Counted from the first letter of the stretch, positions 1 through 6,077 are shown. The stretch: DNA of 9,226 nucleotides from UBA11612 sp963976395 (GCA_963976395.1 CAXBLG010000104.1:1-9226), one strand, 5' to 3'. Program-made: numbers and translations. The notes: generated by a model from the letters alone, not told the origin.

Positions 1-109
1 GCCGCTCTCGGTACCCATTCCGAAAGCGCGCAAGTGACTGACACGAATAGACATTCGTGGTCTGTCGTGGACTCAGTGAAAGGGGTTTGTATAAAGACGA
101 TCATGCGCG

Positions 110-301
110 TTATCCGAACCGATGTGCCGCAATAAATCGGTCTAGATCTGTTTGCGCGATGCGCACCATGCGGCCGCAGCGGACTACCGGCAGCTTTCCA
201 TCTTTGATGAGACGGCGGACAGTTTTCTCCGATGCGTTGAGAACCGCAGATACCTCTTTAATGTTGAGCAGGCGCTGTAGTGTTTTGTCCGTGCTAATCA
301 T
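110..301 (-). CDS. AlpA/excisionase-type helix-turn-helix DNA-binding protein
   Basis: A 63-residue protein almost wholly made of a MerR-like/excisionase winged-helix domain. Residues about 11-36 give the helix-turn-helix (LLNIKEVSAVL, then NASEKTVRRLIKDGKLP), followed by the wing (VRCGRMVRIAQ) and the closing helix TDLDRFI. This pattern (KEVA..L..S..TV.RLI..G.LP.....R..RI...DL..FI) is the hallmark of the AlpA/Xis-type HTH family, which directs excision or activates genes of prophages and integrative elements. I chose the ATG at 301 because a strong Shine-Dalgarno (GGAGGA) lies 8 bases before it. The frame stays open upstream, but no earlier start has such a site. The start overlaps the stop of the 55-codon ORF (ATGATTAG), so the two are probably translationally coupled. 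No integrase is visible in the window. Family assignment is firm; the role in excision or transcription is inferred. Confidence 0.8.
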   Translation of the reverse strand: MISTDKTLQRLLNIKEVSAVLNASEKTVRRLIKDGKLPVVRCGRMVRIAQTDLDRFIAAHRFG

Positions 302-461
302 CGGAACCTTCCTCCGGGGCTGTCTTGGCCAAGGATTCACGAGCAGCCTGACGAGCCAGAAGTCGGACGAGTGCGACCAGAGCTTGCGGCGCACTCGATG
401 TCTTGCCAGTCAACTTGTCACCGCTAGCTTGTGTCGGCGCTGCACTTCCAACCGAACTCAT
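294..461 (-). CDS. small 55-residue ORF overlapping the AlpA-type gene
   Basis: A 55-codon frame from the ATG at 461 to the TAG at 294-296. Its last codons overlap the start of the AlpA-type gene, and the strong GGAGGA ribosome site of that gene lies inside its end. The predicted protein starts with a low-complexity Ser/Ala/Thr stretch, has an amphipathic helix near residues 25-44 (QALVALVRLLARQAARESL), and ends acidic (EEGSDD). I cannot assign a function. The tight overlap and protein-like composition support real coding, and small partners ahead of AlpA-type genes are common in integrated elements. Against it, no good ribosome site precedes the ATG. The same frame is open for 36 more codons upstream, back to a TGA at 570-572, with no ATG, GTG or TTG, so the ORF could also be the tail of a broken longer gene. 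Confidence 0.45.
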   Translation of the reverse strand: MSSVGSAAPTQASGDKLTGKTSSAPQALVALVRLLARQAARESLAKTAPEEGSDD

Positions 462-672
462 TTCTGGCCCCAGGAGGCAGAAATTGGCAATAAACCAAGG
501 GCTGTCGGCGCCGATGACTGGATGGGGTTGTAGGCCGACCCCGCCCGCAAAACGCAGTTTTGACTGTATTCAAATGATTTGTTGCGACGACGTGGCATTT
601 ATAAGCGTCCATCGAATCCTACGTTGGATTGATGGTGCCAACGCTTGCGGATGAAACGCGCGCGACCGTCCG

Positions 673-1317
673 TTAGAGTGCGATCTTTTTACGTAATTCT
701 CTGATTTTTCGATCTAAAGATGCGATCTTGATCCTATGGGTCTTGCGAGACCTATCTTCGTAGATCACTTCGCCACGCTGGTCATCAATTTCGACATTGG
801 TAATGTGGATCAGCGGCTGCTCGATGTTATGGAAGGAATCTGCGGCTTCTTCACTTCTCAGAAAATCTAAGACAAACGCGCTATCCGCATCAGTATTCTC
901 CTGAATTATCTGGCGAAGGGAGAGAGTTAAGTCATTAGGCTTTGCGCCCCCAATTCCACGATGTTGCTCTAGCAGCCAGGCTCTCATGGATTTTGCAACG
1001 TCGGGAAATTCAAGCCCAATGACGGATCTTCCCCACAGACGACCAAACTGTACAGACTGCGGGTCTGCCTCTCGGATGCGTTCTGCGAGCAATAGAATGT
1101 GTAGAGCGTAATAGCACTGGTGTGTCGGGTCTTGGAATTCTTTGAGTGCGTTAGGGTGAAACTGGCGCCACACGCCCGCTGAGGACTCTCGTTTTACAGA
1201 TCCAAATGCCTGTTCCACCGTGAAACCATGTTCCTTGAGTATTCGCTTTGCAGAGCAAACATCAGCTTCGATCATGGACTCAATACGTTTTTGCCAAGCC
1301 TGATTTTCAGGTTTCAT
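673..1317 (-). CDS. hypothetical protein, 214 residues, unrecognised
   Basis: An intact minus-strand frame from ATG 1317 to the stop at 673. The protein is soluble and charged, with no signal peptide or membrane segment. Residues about 65-85 form a likely helix (HQCYYALHILLLAERIREAD). A helical middle follows (to about 145), then a predicted beta-rich stretch near 168-195 (HITNVEIDDQRGEVIYED), and a strongly basic, possibly coiled C-terminus (LDRKIRELRKKIAL). I see no catalytic motif and no known family. No clear Shine-Dalgarno precedes ATG 1317, and an internal ATG at residue 15 is a weaker alternative. By eye the gene is more AT-rich than the beta-propeller gene to its right, which fits acquired DNA beside the AlpA-type gene. 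It stands alone, with roughly 210 bp on its 3' side and 325 bp on its 5' side free of clear genes. Confidence 0.65.
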   Translation of the reverse strand: MKPENQAWQKRIESMIEADVCSAKRILKEHGFTVEQAFGSVKRESSAGVWRQFHPNALKEFQDPTHQCYYALHILLLAERIREADPQSVQFGRLWGRSVIGLEFPDVAKSMRAWLLEQHRGIGGAKPNDLTLSLRQIIQENTDADSAFVLDFLRSEEAADSFHNIEQPLIHITNVEIDDQRGEVIYEDRSRKTHRIKIASLDRKIRELRKKIAL

Positions 1318-1642
1318 TAGTGACGTATCCGGGGACTGAGGTAGGGAATCGCAATCTTATGCCCTGGAGAACTTACCGTCACTATGAACGCAATCTGGAT
1401 AGGTCAGAGGAAAAAGCCCAATTGGTGAATTATACGACCAGTTGAGCAGTTTAGGCTCACAAAAGACTCATAATTCACGTTGTCCGCCTTGTGAGACCGG
1501 TCGCATAACATGGATTGTGCGCAGCACTTGTCGCATGGCATGGAATAGAGATTGTTGAAAGCCTCAACTCGCTGCCTTCCGGCGAATGTTGGGCTATGCT
1601 ATCGTCCGCAGGACTGAGTTGTCTTTTCCCAAGGAGGCTGAC
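1318..1642. other. 325-bp intergenic region between divergent genes
   Basis: This stretch separates the start of the orphan 214-residue gene (minus) from the beta-propeller gene (plus), so it should hold both promoters. No convincing coding frame is seen. It contains a two-copy direct repeat (listed separately). A 7-bp inverted repeat, CTCACAA at 1456-1462 and TTGTGAG at 1489-1495, flanks 26 bases. I could not place a credible -35/-10 pair for either gene. Confidence 0.5.
1500..1544 (+). repeat. two-copy 15-bp direct repeat upstream of the beta-propeller gene
   Basis: GTCGCATAACATGGA at 1500-1514 and GTCGCATGGCATGGA at 1530-1544 match at 13 of 15 positions and are exactly 30 bp apart, about three helical turns. 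The second copy ends about 100 bp before the beta-propeller start. Same-face spacing suggests a tandem regulator site, but no regulator is identified and this remains inference. Confidence 0.4.
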
Positions 1643-2593
1643 ATGCGCGCTGTACGAGTTTTATTTCTCGCACCAATGATTGCGGTACTGGGGATCGCCG
1701 TATCGAATACCGTGATCGCTGCCGAGGCGCCGCAAACACCTGAAGTCGTTGCGACCATTCCCTCGCCGGCCTTCACTGAAAATATCTCAGAAGACGCCGA
1801 CGGCACGATCTATGTAACCGGCATGTTGGAAAGCAACTTGTGGAAGATCAGCCCCGACGGCGAGGTGGAGAGATTCGCCCACGTCGATCCGTACGCGGCC
1901 GTTCTGGGCGTCGCCGCCGTGGCGGAGGGCATTGTCGTGGGTGCGTTCCGCCGCGATTTCCGCACGCCCAACGGTTACGATTTCTCCAACGCGGGGCCGG
2001 AGATTCTGCTTCTCGATAAGGCAACCGGCGAGATCATGGCCGCCGTGCCGGGGCAGAATGGCCAGTTGTTCAACGGCATGGTCGCCGACGAACGCGGCAA
2101 TGCCCTGGTTGTCGACTCTCTGAGTGCCAGCGTTTGGCAGTTCGATCCCAAGGCGCGTACGCTGACTCTGTGGTTGAGGGATGATGAGCTAGTATCCTCG
2201 GAGCCGTCAGCGCGCAGCGCCAACGGCATCAAAGTATCAGGCGACCACGTGTACATCGCCAACAGCGAAAAGCGCTCCATCTACCGCGTCGGCATCGACG
2301 CTGACGGCAAGCCGCAAGGTCCGCTCATCCTCTTCGCCAAGGACTTGCCACATGTCGACGACTTCGCCGTTGCCTCCGACGGCACCATCTTTCTGCCGCC
2401 CACAGGTCAGACGAACCCCGGCCCGTTGTACCGCGTCCCGCCTGGCGGTGCGGCTTCCACTCACGCCCTCGGTCCGTCCGGGGCTTCAGCTCTTGTCAGC
2501 CACGACGACAAGTGGGTGTACTGGCCGAGCAACAGTGGCATGTCGCCAACGACTACCGACACGCAGAAACTGCTCCGCGTCCCAACCCGGTGA
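1643..2593 (+). CDS. exported SMP-30/gluconolactonase-like beta-propeller protein
   Basis: A 316-residue protein with a Sec signal peptide: basic MRAVR, a hydrophobic core to about residue 20, and a likely cleavage after VIA (26) before AEAP. The mature part shows repeated six-bladed-propeller strands: EDADGTIYVTG near 50-60, NGMVADERGNALVVDS near 143-160, NGIKVSGDHVYIANSEKRSIYRV near 193-215, and DDFAVASDGTIFLPP near 237-255. The NGI...VYIANS...IYR block is characteristic of SMP-30/strictosidine-synthase-like proteins, some of which are metal-dependent lactonases. Substrate and activity cannot be read from sequence. Location is probably periplasmic. The ATG at 1643 was chosen because AAGGAGG lies 6 bases upstream and the signal peptide begins there; the frame is open further upstream without such support. 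It appears monocistronic. By eye it is GC-rich compared with the genes on either side. Confidence 0.8.
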   Translation: MRAVRVLFLAPMIAVLGIAVSNTVIAAEAPQTPEVVATIPSPAFTENISEDADGTIYVTGMLESNLWKISPDGEVERFAHVDPYAAVLGVAAVAEGIVVGAFRRDFRTPNGYDFSNAGPEILLLDKATGEIMAAVPGQNGQLFNGMVADERGNALVVDSLSASVWQFDPKARTLTLWLRDDELVSSEPSARSANGIKVSGDHVYIANSEKRSIYRVGIDADGKPQGPLILFAKDLPHVDDFAVASDGTIFLPPTGQTNPGPLYRVPPGGAASTHALGPSGASALVSHDDKWVYWPSNSGMSPTTTDTQKLLRVPTR

Positions 2594-2802
2594 AGGGGGG
2601 CGGGTGGAAGTTGAAATCCCGCTCTTTAGGGGCGCTTGAATATCATCAGAGACTCTGGCTGGTGCGTCCGTTTCCTCAATGCTCCAAATAGCGAGGACGA
2701 GTGTGTGATGCTCTGAAGAACCATGCTTGTAGTTTCAAAAAATCAAAATAAGCTTCGGTTATGACGGAAGTTTTGCATAGTCGAACATTGTAGCTTGGCA
2801 AG

Positions 2803-2993
2803 ATGATTTTGCCCCACGAGCCGGCGTTGAGGGCTTGGCTTAGAAGTAGGTGGAGGGGCGGTCTAGAGGTCGATGATGTTGTTCAAGAAATGTACGCGAG
2901 ATTAGCGCGGCTCGATTCTGTCGAACACATCGACAATCCGAAGAAATATGCATATCAAGTAGCTAGCTCAATTATTATCGATCATTTACGTAG
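2803..2993 (+). pseudogene. ECF sigma factor (FecI-like), truncated by an IS
   Basis: About 64 codons survive from ATG 2803. They match the sigma-2 region of FecI-type extracytoplasmic-function sigma factors: LRAWLRSRWRGG, then DVVQEMYARLARLDSVEHIDNPKKYAYQVASS and IIIDHLR. DVVQE(MY)xRL and NPxxYxxxxAxxxxxDxLR are the core -10-recognition and core-binding motifs. The reading frame continues past 2994 only into insertion-sequence DNA. The sigma-4 domain, which reads the -35 element, is absent and I did not find it between the IS remnants and 3875, so the product cannot be a working sigma factor. Such genes usually control a FecR anti-sigma factor and TonB-dependent iron-siderophore receptors; none is present here. 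The start lacks a strong ribosome site, but an in-frame TAG at 2791 limits extension. Confidence 0.8.
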
Positions 2994-3300
2994 TGGTCCG
3001 AGCCCCAACTTTGGACCACCGGAAGGTAGATTTTCCCGGCTTTGTCATGACGGCGGGCTGGCTGCGCCGTCGTGGTTGAGCAACGTAATCGGGGCTTTGT
3101 TCCCGATCGCCCCATGTAGGCGCTCCTCGTTGTAGTATCTTCACCAATCCTCCATCTTTTCCTGCGCGTCGCAAGGGTCAGGAACCAATGAGCGTTCAAG
3201 CACTCGGCCCTGAAGCGGCTATTGAACGCCTCGATAAAGGCGTTGTCGGTGGGTTTTCCGGGCCGGCTGAAGTCGAGCGTTACGCCATTGGCATAGCGTA
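2994..3300 (-). mobile_element. IS3-family (IS407-like) remnant, transposase 3' end and terminus
   Basis: On the minus strand the segment encodes the end of an IS3-family OrfB: GVTLDFSRPGKPTDNAFIEAF then RFRAECLNAHWFLTLA. This includes the last DDE glutamate in NAFIEAFN and leads to a shifted continuation, DAQEKMEDW, RYYNEERLHGAIGNKAPITLLNHDG, AASPPS. The shift near 3165-3172 looks like one lost base (LADAQ expected), and a TGA at 3141-3143 follows W, so the gene is dead. The coding tail stops at 3045. The terminus at 2994 reads TGGTCCGAGCCCC on the plus strand, that is CA-3' at the end of the element, as expected for IS3 elements. Everything upstream in the transposase (OrfA and most of OrfB) is missing and is replaced by IS6 sequence at about 3300. 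Confidence 0.8.
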
Positions 3301-3691
3301 ATATTGCCAACAGTCAGGAGCCTACGTTTTGAAGAAAGCAATGAAACGATATGGCCGACCAGAAATCGTTGTGACGGACAGGCTTCGTTCATATCGAGCG
3401 GCGATGAGAGAGATCGGTAACGAAGCCCGTCAGGAAACGGGGATGTGGCTCAACAATCGGGCCGAAAACTCGCACCAGCCGTTCCGACGGCGAGAGCGAG
3501 CGATGGCGAGATTCAGGAGTTCTAAATCGCTTCAGAAATTCGCTTCGATCCACGCTTCAGTCCATAACCACTTCAATCAAGATCGCCATCTCAACAGCCG
3601 CCAAGTTTTCAAGTCCCATCGCTCAGCCGCGTTGGCTGAGTGGCAGCGACTTGCAGCCTAAGTCTCGCGACATCATAGTCTTTGCAAACCC
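3301..3691 (+). mobile_element. IS6-family transposase remnant (C-terminal half)
   Basis: From about 3326 to the TAA at 3659-3661 the plus strand encodes the second half of an IS6-family DDE transposase. LKKAMKRYGRPEIVVTDRLRSYRAA carries the second catalytic Asp region (VTD). WLNNRAENSHQPFRRRERAM carries the catalytic Glu (RAENSHQ), and KSLQKFASIHASVHNHFNQDRH and EWQRLAA close the protein. Full-length members run to roughly 230 residues, so about half is missing from the N-terminus and the fragment cannot transpose. The right end is placed near 3691 because the minus strand there reads GGGTTTGCAAA, resembling IS6 terminal repeats; this is inferred. The left junction with the IS3 piece lies between about 3297 and 3330. 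Confidence 0.8.
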
Positions 3692-3875
3692 GTCGACTTT
3701 CCTCTGACAATGCCATGCCCGGTACTACAATACAGTGCGGACCCATTTGTCGCTGGAGAAAGATGTCCCTTTCGCCAGAGCAGTTAATCGAATTGGTAAG
3801 ATTACGGCTCGACCACACCTCGGTGGCCTCCATCAAGAATACCTTCGGATGGCGTAAAGGGGAGGGACAGCTGTC
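3692..3875. other. unassigned segment between IS6 remnant and the regulator gene
   Basis: Plus strand, ATG 3763 opens a 38-codon frame (MSLSPEQLIELVRLRLDHTS...) ending at 3879, overlapping the convergent regulator's stop by a few bases. It has a helical look, but no family, and only a weak GGAGAAAG upstream. It may be the leftover of a gene destroyed by the insertion sequences, but it does not resemble the missing sigma-4 region. Nothing else is recognisable. Confidence 0.3.
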
Positions 3876-4289
3876 TTAATCCAGGCGTTTGAGGAGCTGT
3901 TTCCGGCGGGTCATAAGGTCTGCTAGTGTATATTTATCAAAGACATTGAGCATTGCCTGCGTTCCTTCGGCGAAAATTCCCGTCAACAGGCACGCCGGTG
4001 CGATCTTACAGGTTTCGCAGTCTGCGAGATTCAGCTCTTCTTCCGTCGATCGGACTAAGTTTCCGACGTTAATATTGTTTGGGTCCTGTGCTAACTTGAT
4101 GCCGCCTTTCGGGCCCCGTACTGAATCTATGAATTTGTCGCGTGAAAGCCCCTGAACCACTTTCATGAGATGGTTTTGTGAAATGCCGTAGGTCTTGGCG
4201 ATTTCAGCTACGCGACACCATCGATCATTGTGTATCCCCAGATATATGAGTACGCGCAGCGAGTAGTCGGTGTACAGGGTGAGGCGCAT
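3876..4289 (-). CDS. nsrR: Rrf2-family regulator, probable NO-sensing NsrR
   Basis: A 137-residue protein of normal family length. The N-terminus MRLTLYTDYSLRVLIYLG is the Rrf2 signature. The winged helix follows: VAEIAKTYGISQNHLMKVVQGL (27-48), then RGPKGGIKLA (58-67). Three cysteines, C91, C94 and C100 (ADCETCKIAPACLL), sit where Rrf2 proteins bind an iron-sulfur cluster, and YTLADL (120-125) is the usual NsrR tail. NsrR represses NO-response genes until NO damages its cluster. The divergent neighbour nnrS, a classic NO-responsive gene, strengthens NsrR over IscR or RirA. The spacing C-x2-C-x5-C is shorter than in E. coli NsrR as I recall it. Only a weak GGA precedes ATG 4289. Family certain; NsrR identity likely. 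Confidence 0.8.
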   Translation of the reverse strand: MRLTLYTDYSLRVLIYLGIHNDRWCRVAEIAKTYGISQNHLMKVVQGLSRDKFIDSVRGPKGGIKLAQDPNNINVGNLVRSTEEELNLADCETCKIAPACLLTGIFAEGTQAMLNVFDKYTLADLMTRRKQLLKRLD

Positions 4290-4423
4290 GTGCGAATTCC
4301 AAATGCTGGGAGATCCTGGGCTTAAGGCGATCCCACGCCTAGATCACGATATAACATCAATTACAACTCGTTAGCCTGGTAAAACAACGAACATGTCGAG
4401 GCTTTCACACTCCCCTCCGATTA

Positions 4424-4449
4424 ATGTAAACTATATGAATTAATTACAT
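4424..4449. promoter_or_regulatory. candidate operator, inverted repeat ATGTAA-N14-TTACAT
   Basis: ATGTAA at 4424-4429 and TTACAT at 4444-4449 are perfect 6-bp arms. An alternative nested pairing is TTAAT (4421-4425) with ATTAA (4439-4443). The site is AT-rich, lies upstream of the proposed nnrS -35 hexamer, and is a plausible site for the divergently encoded Rrf2 regulator. It does not closely match the E. coli NsrR consensus as I remember it. Confidence 0.35.
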
Positions 4450-4464
4450 GCTGGATGGGTTCTG

Positions 4465-4493
4465 TAGTTTGGAGAGATACCGTCATTTACAAT
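4465..4493 (+). promoter_or_regulatory. possible nnrS promoter
   Basis: TACAAT at 4488-4493 is a good -10 hexamer. TAGTTT at 4465-4470, 17 bases upstream, is only a poor -35 match, as expected if the promoter needs an activator or is weak. The implied transcription start near 4500 falls in the 10-bp palindrome GGCCTAGGCC (4498-4507), a position suited to repression. Confidence 0.3.
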
Positions 4494-4599
4494 TATTGGC
4501 CTAGGCCGATCACCATCGGAAAGCTTTGTAGACGGAGATCGATTGTCAGTTAATTGCTGGGCAACTGATATCCTTGTAGCGGTTAAATTAGGTGCAGTT

Positions 4600-5841
4600 A
4601 TGGCAGATCTGAAAACCACAAAAATTTCCGGTGTTCAGGGGCGGGTCCCCGGTCACGTACCTGTTCCTCGCTACCGCGTATTTTTGGGCCACATACTTTT
4701 TACGCAAGGGTTTAGACCTTTTTTCTTGCTCGCAGGCGTATGGGCGCCGCTGGCCCTGGCGTTATTTGTGGCCTCTATCGAAGGCTGGTTATCTGTTCCT
4801 ACGGCGCTTGACCCCATCGCCTGGCACTTTCATGAAATGATATTCGGGTTCGTTGTCGCGGCAATGGCCGGGTTTCTTTTAACAGCGATCCCCAACTGGA
4901 CTGGGCGGTTGCCCTTGCAGGGTGTGCCGCTGATCGTCCTTGTGGTGCTTTGGCTCGGTGGCCGGCTGGCCATGGCGACGTCTGCCATAATCGGGAACGC
5001 GGCAGCTGCGGTTATAGATATCGCATTCCTCGCTGTATTGTTGACTGCGATCACGCGTGAAATTTTGGCTGGGAAAAACTGGCGCAATCTTCCGATTGTT
5101 ATAGCCGTTGGCGTTTTGCTGGCTGGCAACGTCATTTTTCACGCCGGGCAGTTGGATTTATACGATGATACCACCGGACCACGGCTCATTATTGCTGTTG
5201 TGATCATTTTAATATCGGTGATCGGCGGCCGGATTATTCCGAGCTTTACGCGAAACTGGCTTGCGGCACGGAAAGCAAAGAGATTGCCTGCGCCAACCGA
5301 CAAATTCGATTTGCTGACTCTTGCTGTGACGATATTTACGTTGGCCTGGTGGACGATATTCCCGTTTGCCGAAATGACGGGAATTCTTGCCCTTGTTTCG
5401 AGCCTCTTGAATGCGGTCAGGCTCAGCCGATGGCTCGGCTTATCGACAACTCCGGAGGCATTGGTTTGGGTTTTGCATCTCGGGTTCGTTTGGATTCCAG
5501 TTGGCCTTTTCCTGATCGGCATCAGCAACCTTTGGGGTAACATTCCTCAAATAGTCGCGGTCCATGCCTTCACTGCGGGTGCTATGGGCACGATGATCTT
5601 GGCGGTGATGAGCCGTGCGACTCTCGGGCATACCGGTCATTCGTTGACGGCGAGCCCACTCCTTACTTTGGCCTACGTACTGCTCACCCTCTCTGTAATG
5701 GTTCGAGTTGCGGCGCCGTTTTTCGCGGTCGTATACTTGCCAATGCTGTTGGTTGCCGCTGCGGCTTGGATCTCAGCATTTGTTTTCTTTCTAGTCTCCT
5801 GCGGACCGCACCTGCTTCGCCCGAAGCGCAAGCAAGCGTGA
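4600..5841 (+). CDS. nnrS: NnrS family haem/copper membrane protein
   Basis: A 413-residue polytopic inner-membrane protein with about twelve hydrophobic segments. NnrS proteins carry haem and copper and protect against nitric-oxide-derived damage; they are usually under NO-responsive regulators. Signature stretches, counted from ATG 4600: FTQGFRPFFLLAG (about 34-46), WHFHEMIFGF (75-84, H76 and H78), AIPNWTGRLP (96-105), FHAGQL (H181), GGRIIPSFTRNWL (209-221), and AVHAFTAGAMGTMILAVMSRATLGHTGH (320-347, with H322, H344 and H347). The histidines fit metal ligands of the family. Two starts are possible. TTG 4543 has GGAG 5 bases upstream and adds 19 residues unlike the family. ATG 4600 has AGGTG 5 bases upstream and gives a typical N-terminus, so I prefer it. 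The gene is divergent from the Rrf2 regulator and 270 bp before ccoN. Confidence 0.9.
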   Translation: MADLKTTKISGVQGRVPGHVPVPRYRVFLGHILFTQGFRPFFLLAGVWAPLALALFVASIEGWLSVPTALDPIAWHFHEMIFGFVVAAMAGFLLTAIPNWTGRLPLQGVPLIVLVVLWLGGRLAMATSAIIGNAAAAVIDIAFLAVLLTAITREILAGKNWRNLPIVIAVGVLLAGNVIFHAGQLDLYDDTTGPRLIIAVVIILISVIGGRIIPSFTRNWLAARKAKRLPAPTDKFDLLTLAVTIFTLAWWTIFPFAEMTGILALVSSLLNAVRLSRWLGLSTTPEALVWVLHLGFVWIPVGLFLIGISNLWGNIPQIVAVHAFTAGAMGTMILAVMSRATLGHTGHSLTASPLLTLAYVLLTLSVMVRVAAPFFAVVYLPMLLVAAAAWISAFVFFLVSCGPHLLRPKRKQA

Positions 5842-5848
5842 GGGGACT

Positions 5849-5944
5849 ATGCCCGCACTCCTTGTCGATATGACTGATTGTGCTCTTAGTAGGGGCCTTT
5901 TATTGCGTCTTAAAAGCAATATCGCTGAACTAATTTCTATCTAA
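5849..5944 (+). CDS. possible 31-residue ORF directly after nnrS
   Basis: An ATG at 5849, seven bases after the nnrS stop and preceded at close range by GAGGGG, opens a 31-codon frame to TAA 5942-5944 (MPALLVDMTDCALSRGLLLR...). I do not recognise it. The position suggests translational coupling to nnrS, but the spacing between the GAGGGG and the ATG is short (about 3 bases), and the length is within what chance allows. ATTGC (5902-5906) and GCAAT (5916-5920) could form a small hairpin inside it without a T-tract, so it is not a convincing terminator. Confidence 0.2.
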   Translation: MPALLVDMTDCALSRGLLLRLKSNIAELISI

Positions 5945-6077
5945 TTTGATGTTATTTTTTGCCCACTGTGCCTAAAGTCGGGTAATTAGGTACTGAAAAT
6001 ACTTGTTTATCACGGGATAGCGGCATTGCGCAGCCGTTGCCGAACTCAAACGGTTTGAAGGAGAATCGGAGCAGGCG

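Larger units (their letters stand above)
4290..4599. promoter_or_regulatory. divergent control region between nsrR-like gene and nnrS
   Basis: About 310 AT-rich, non-coding bases separate the two start codons, so both promoters should lie here. Besides the elements listed separately, it holds CCGAT (4506-4510) and ATCGG (4515-4519), a 4-base-loop hairpin that overlaps the 4498-4507 palindrome and would lie in the nnrS leader. No good FNR/FixK/NnrR box (TTGATN4ATCAA or TTGACN4GTCAA) was found by eye on either strand. Confidence 0.5.

Noticed and set aside
1..54. Minus-strand ATG at 54 opening a frame to the window edge (MSIRVSHLRAFGMGTESG)
   Set aside because: Only 18 codons are visible and no Shine-Dalgarno precedes it. 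It could be the next gene after the AlpA-type one, but the support is too thin to list.
57..533. Plus-strand 158-codon open frame
   Set aside because: It is antisense to the AlpA-type gene and the 55-codon ORF, rich in Arg/Ser/Cys as typical of shadow frames, and has no family resemblance.
2600..2622. GCGGG...CCCGC hairpin after the beta-propeller gene as a terminator
   Set aside because: The stem is only 5 bp with a 13-base loop, and it is followed by CTCTTT and not by a real T-tract.
4543..4599. TTG start for nnrS adding 19 residues
   Set aside because: It has a GGAG site, but the extra residues do not look like the family's N-terminus, and ATG 4600 with AGGTG fits better. It is not fully excluded.
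5946..6010. FNR/FixK box before ccoN, around TTTGATGTTATTTT
   Set aside because: Only the left half-site TTGAT is present. The right half ATCAA is missing at the required spacing.
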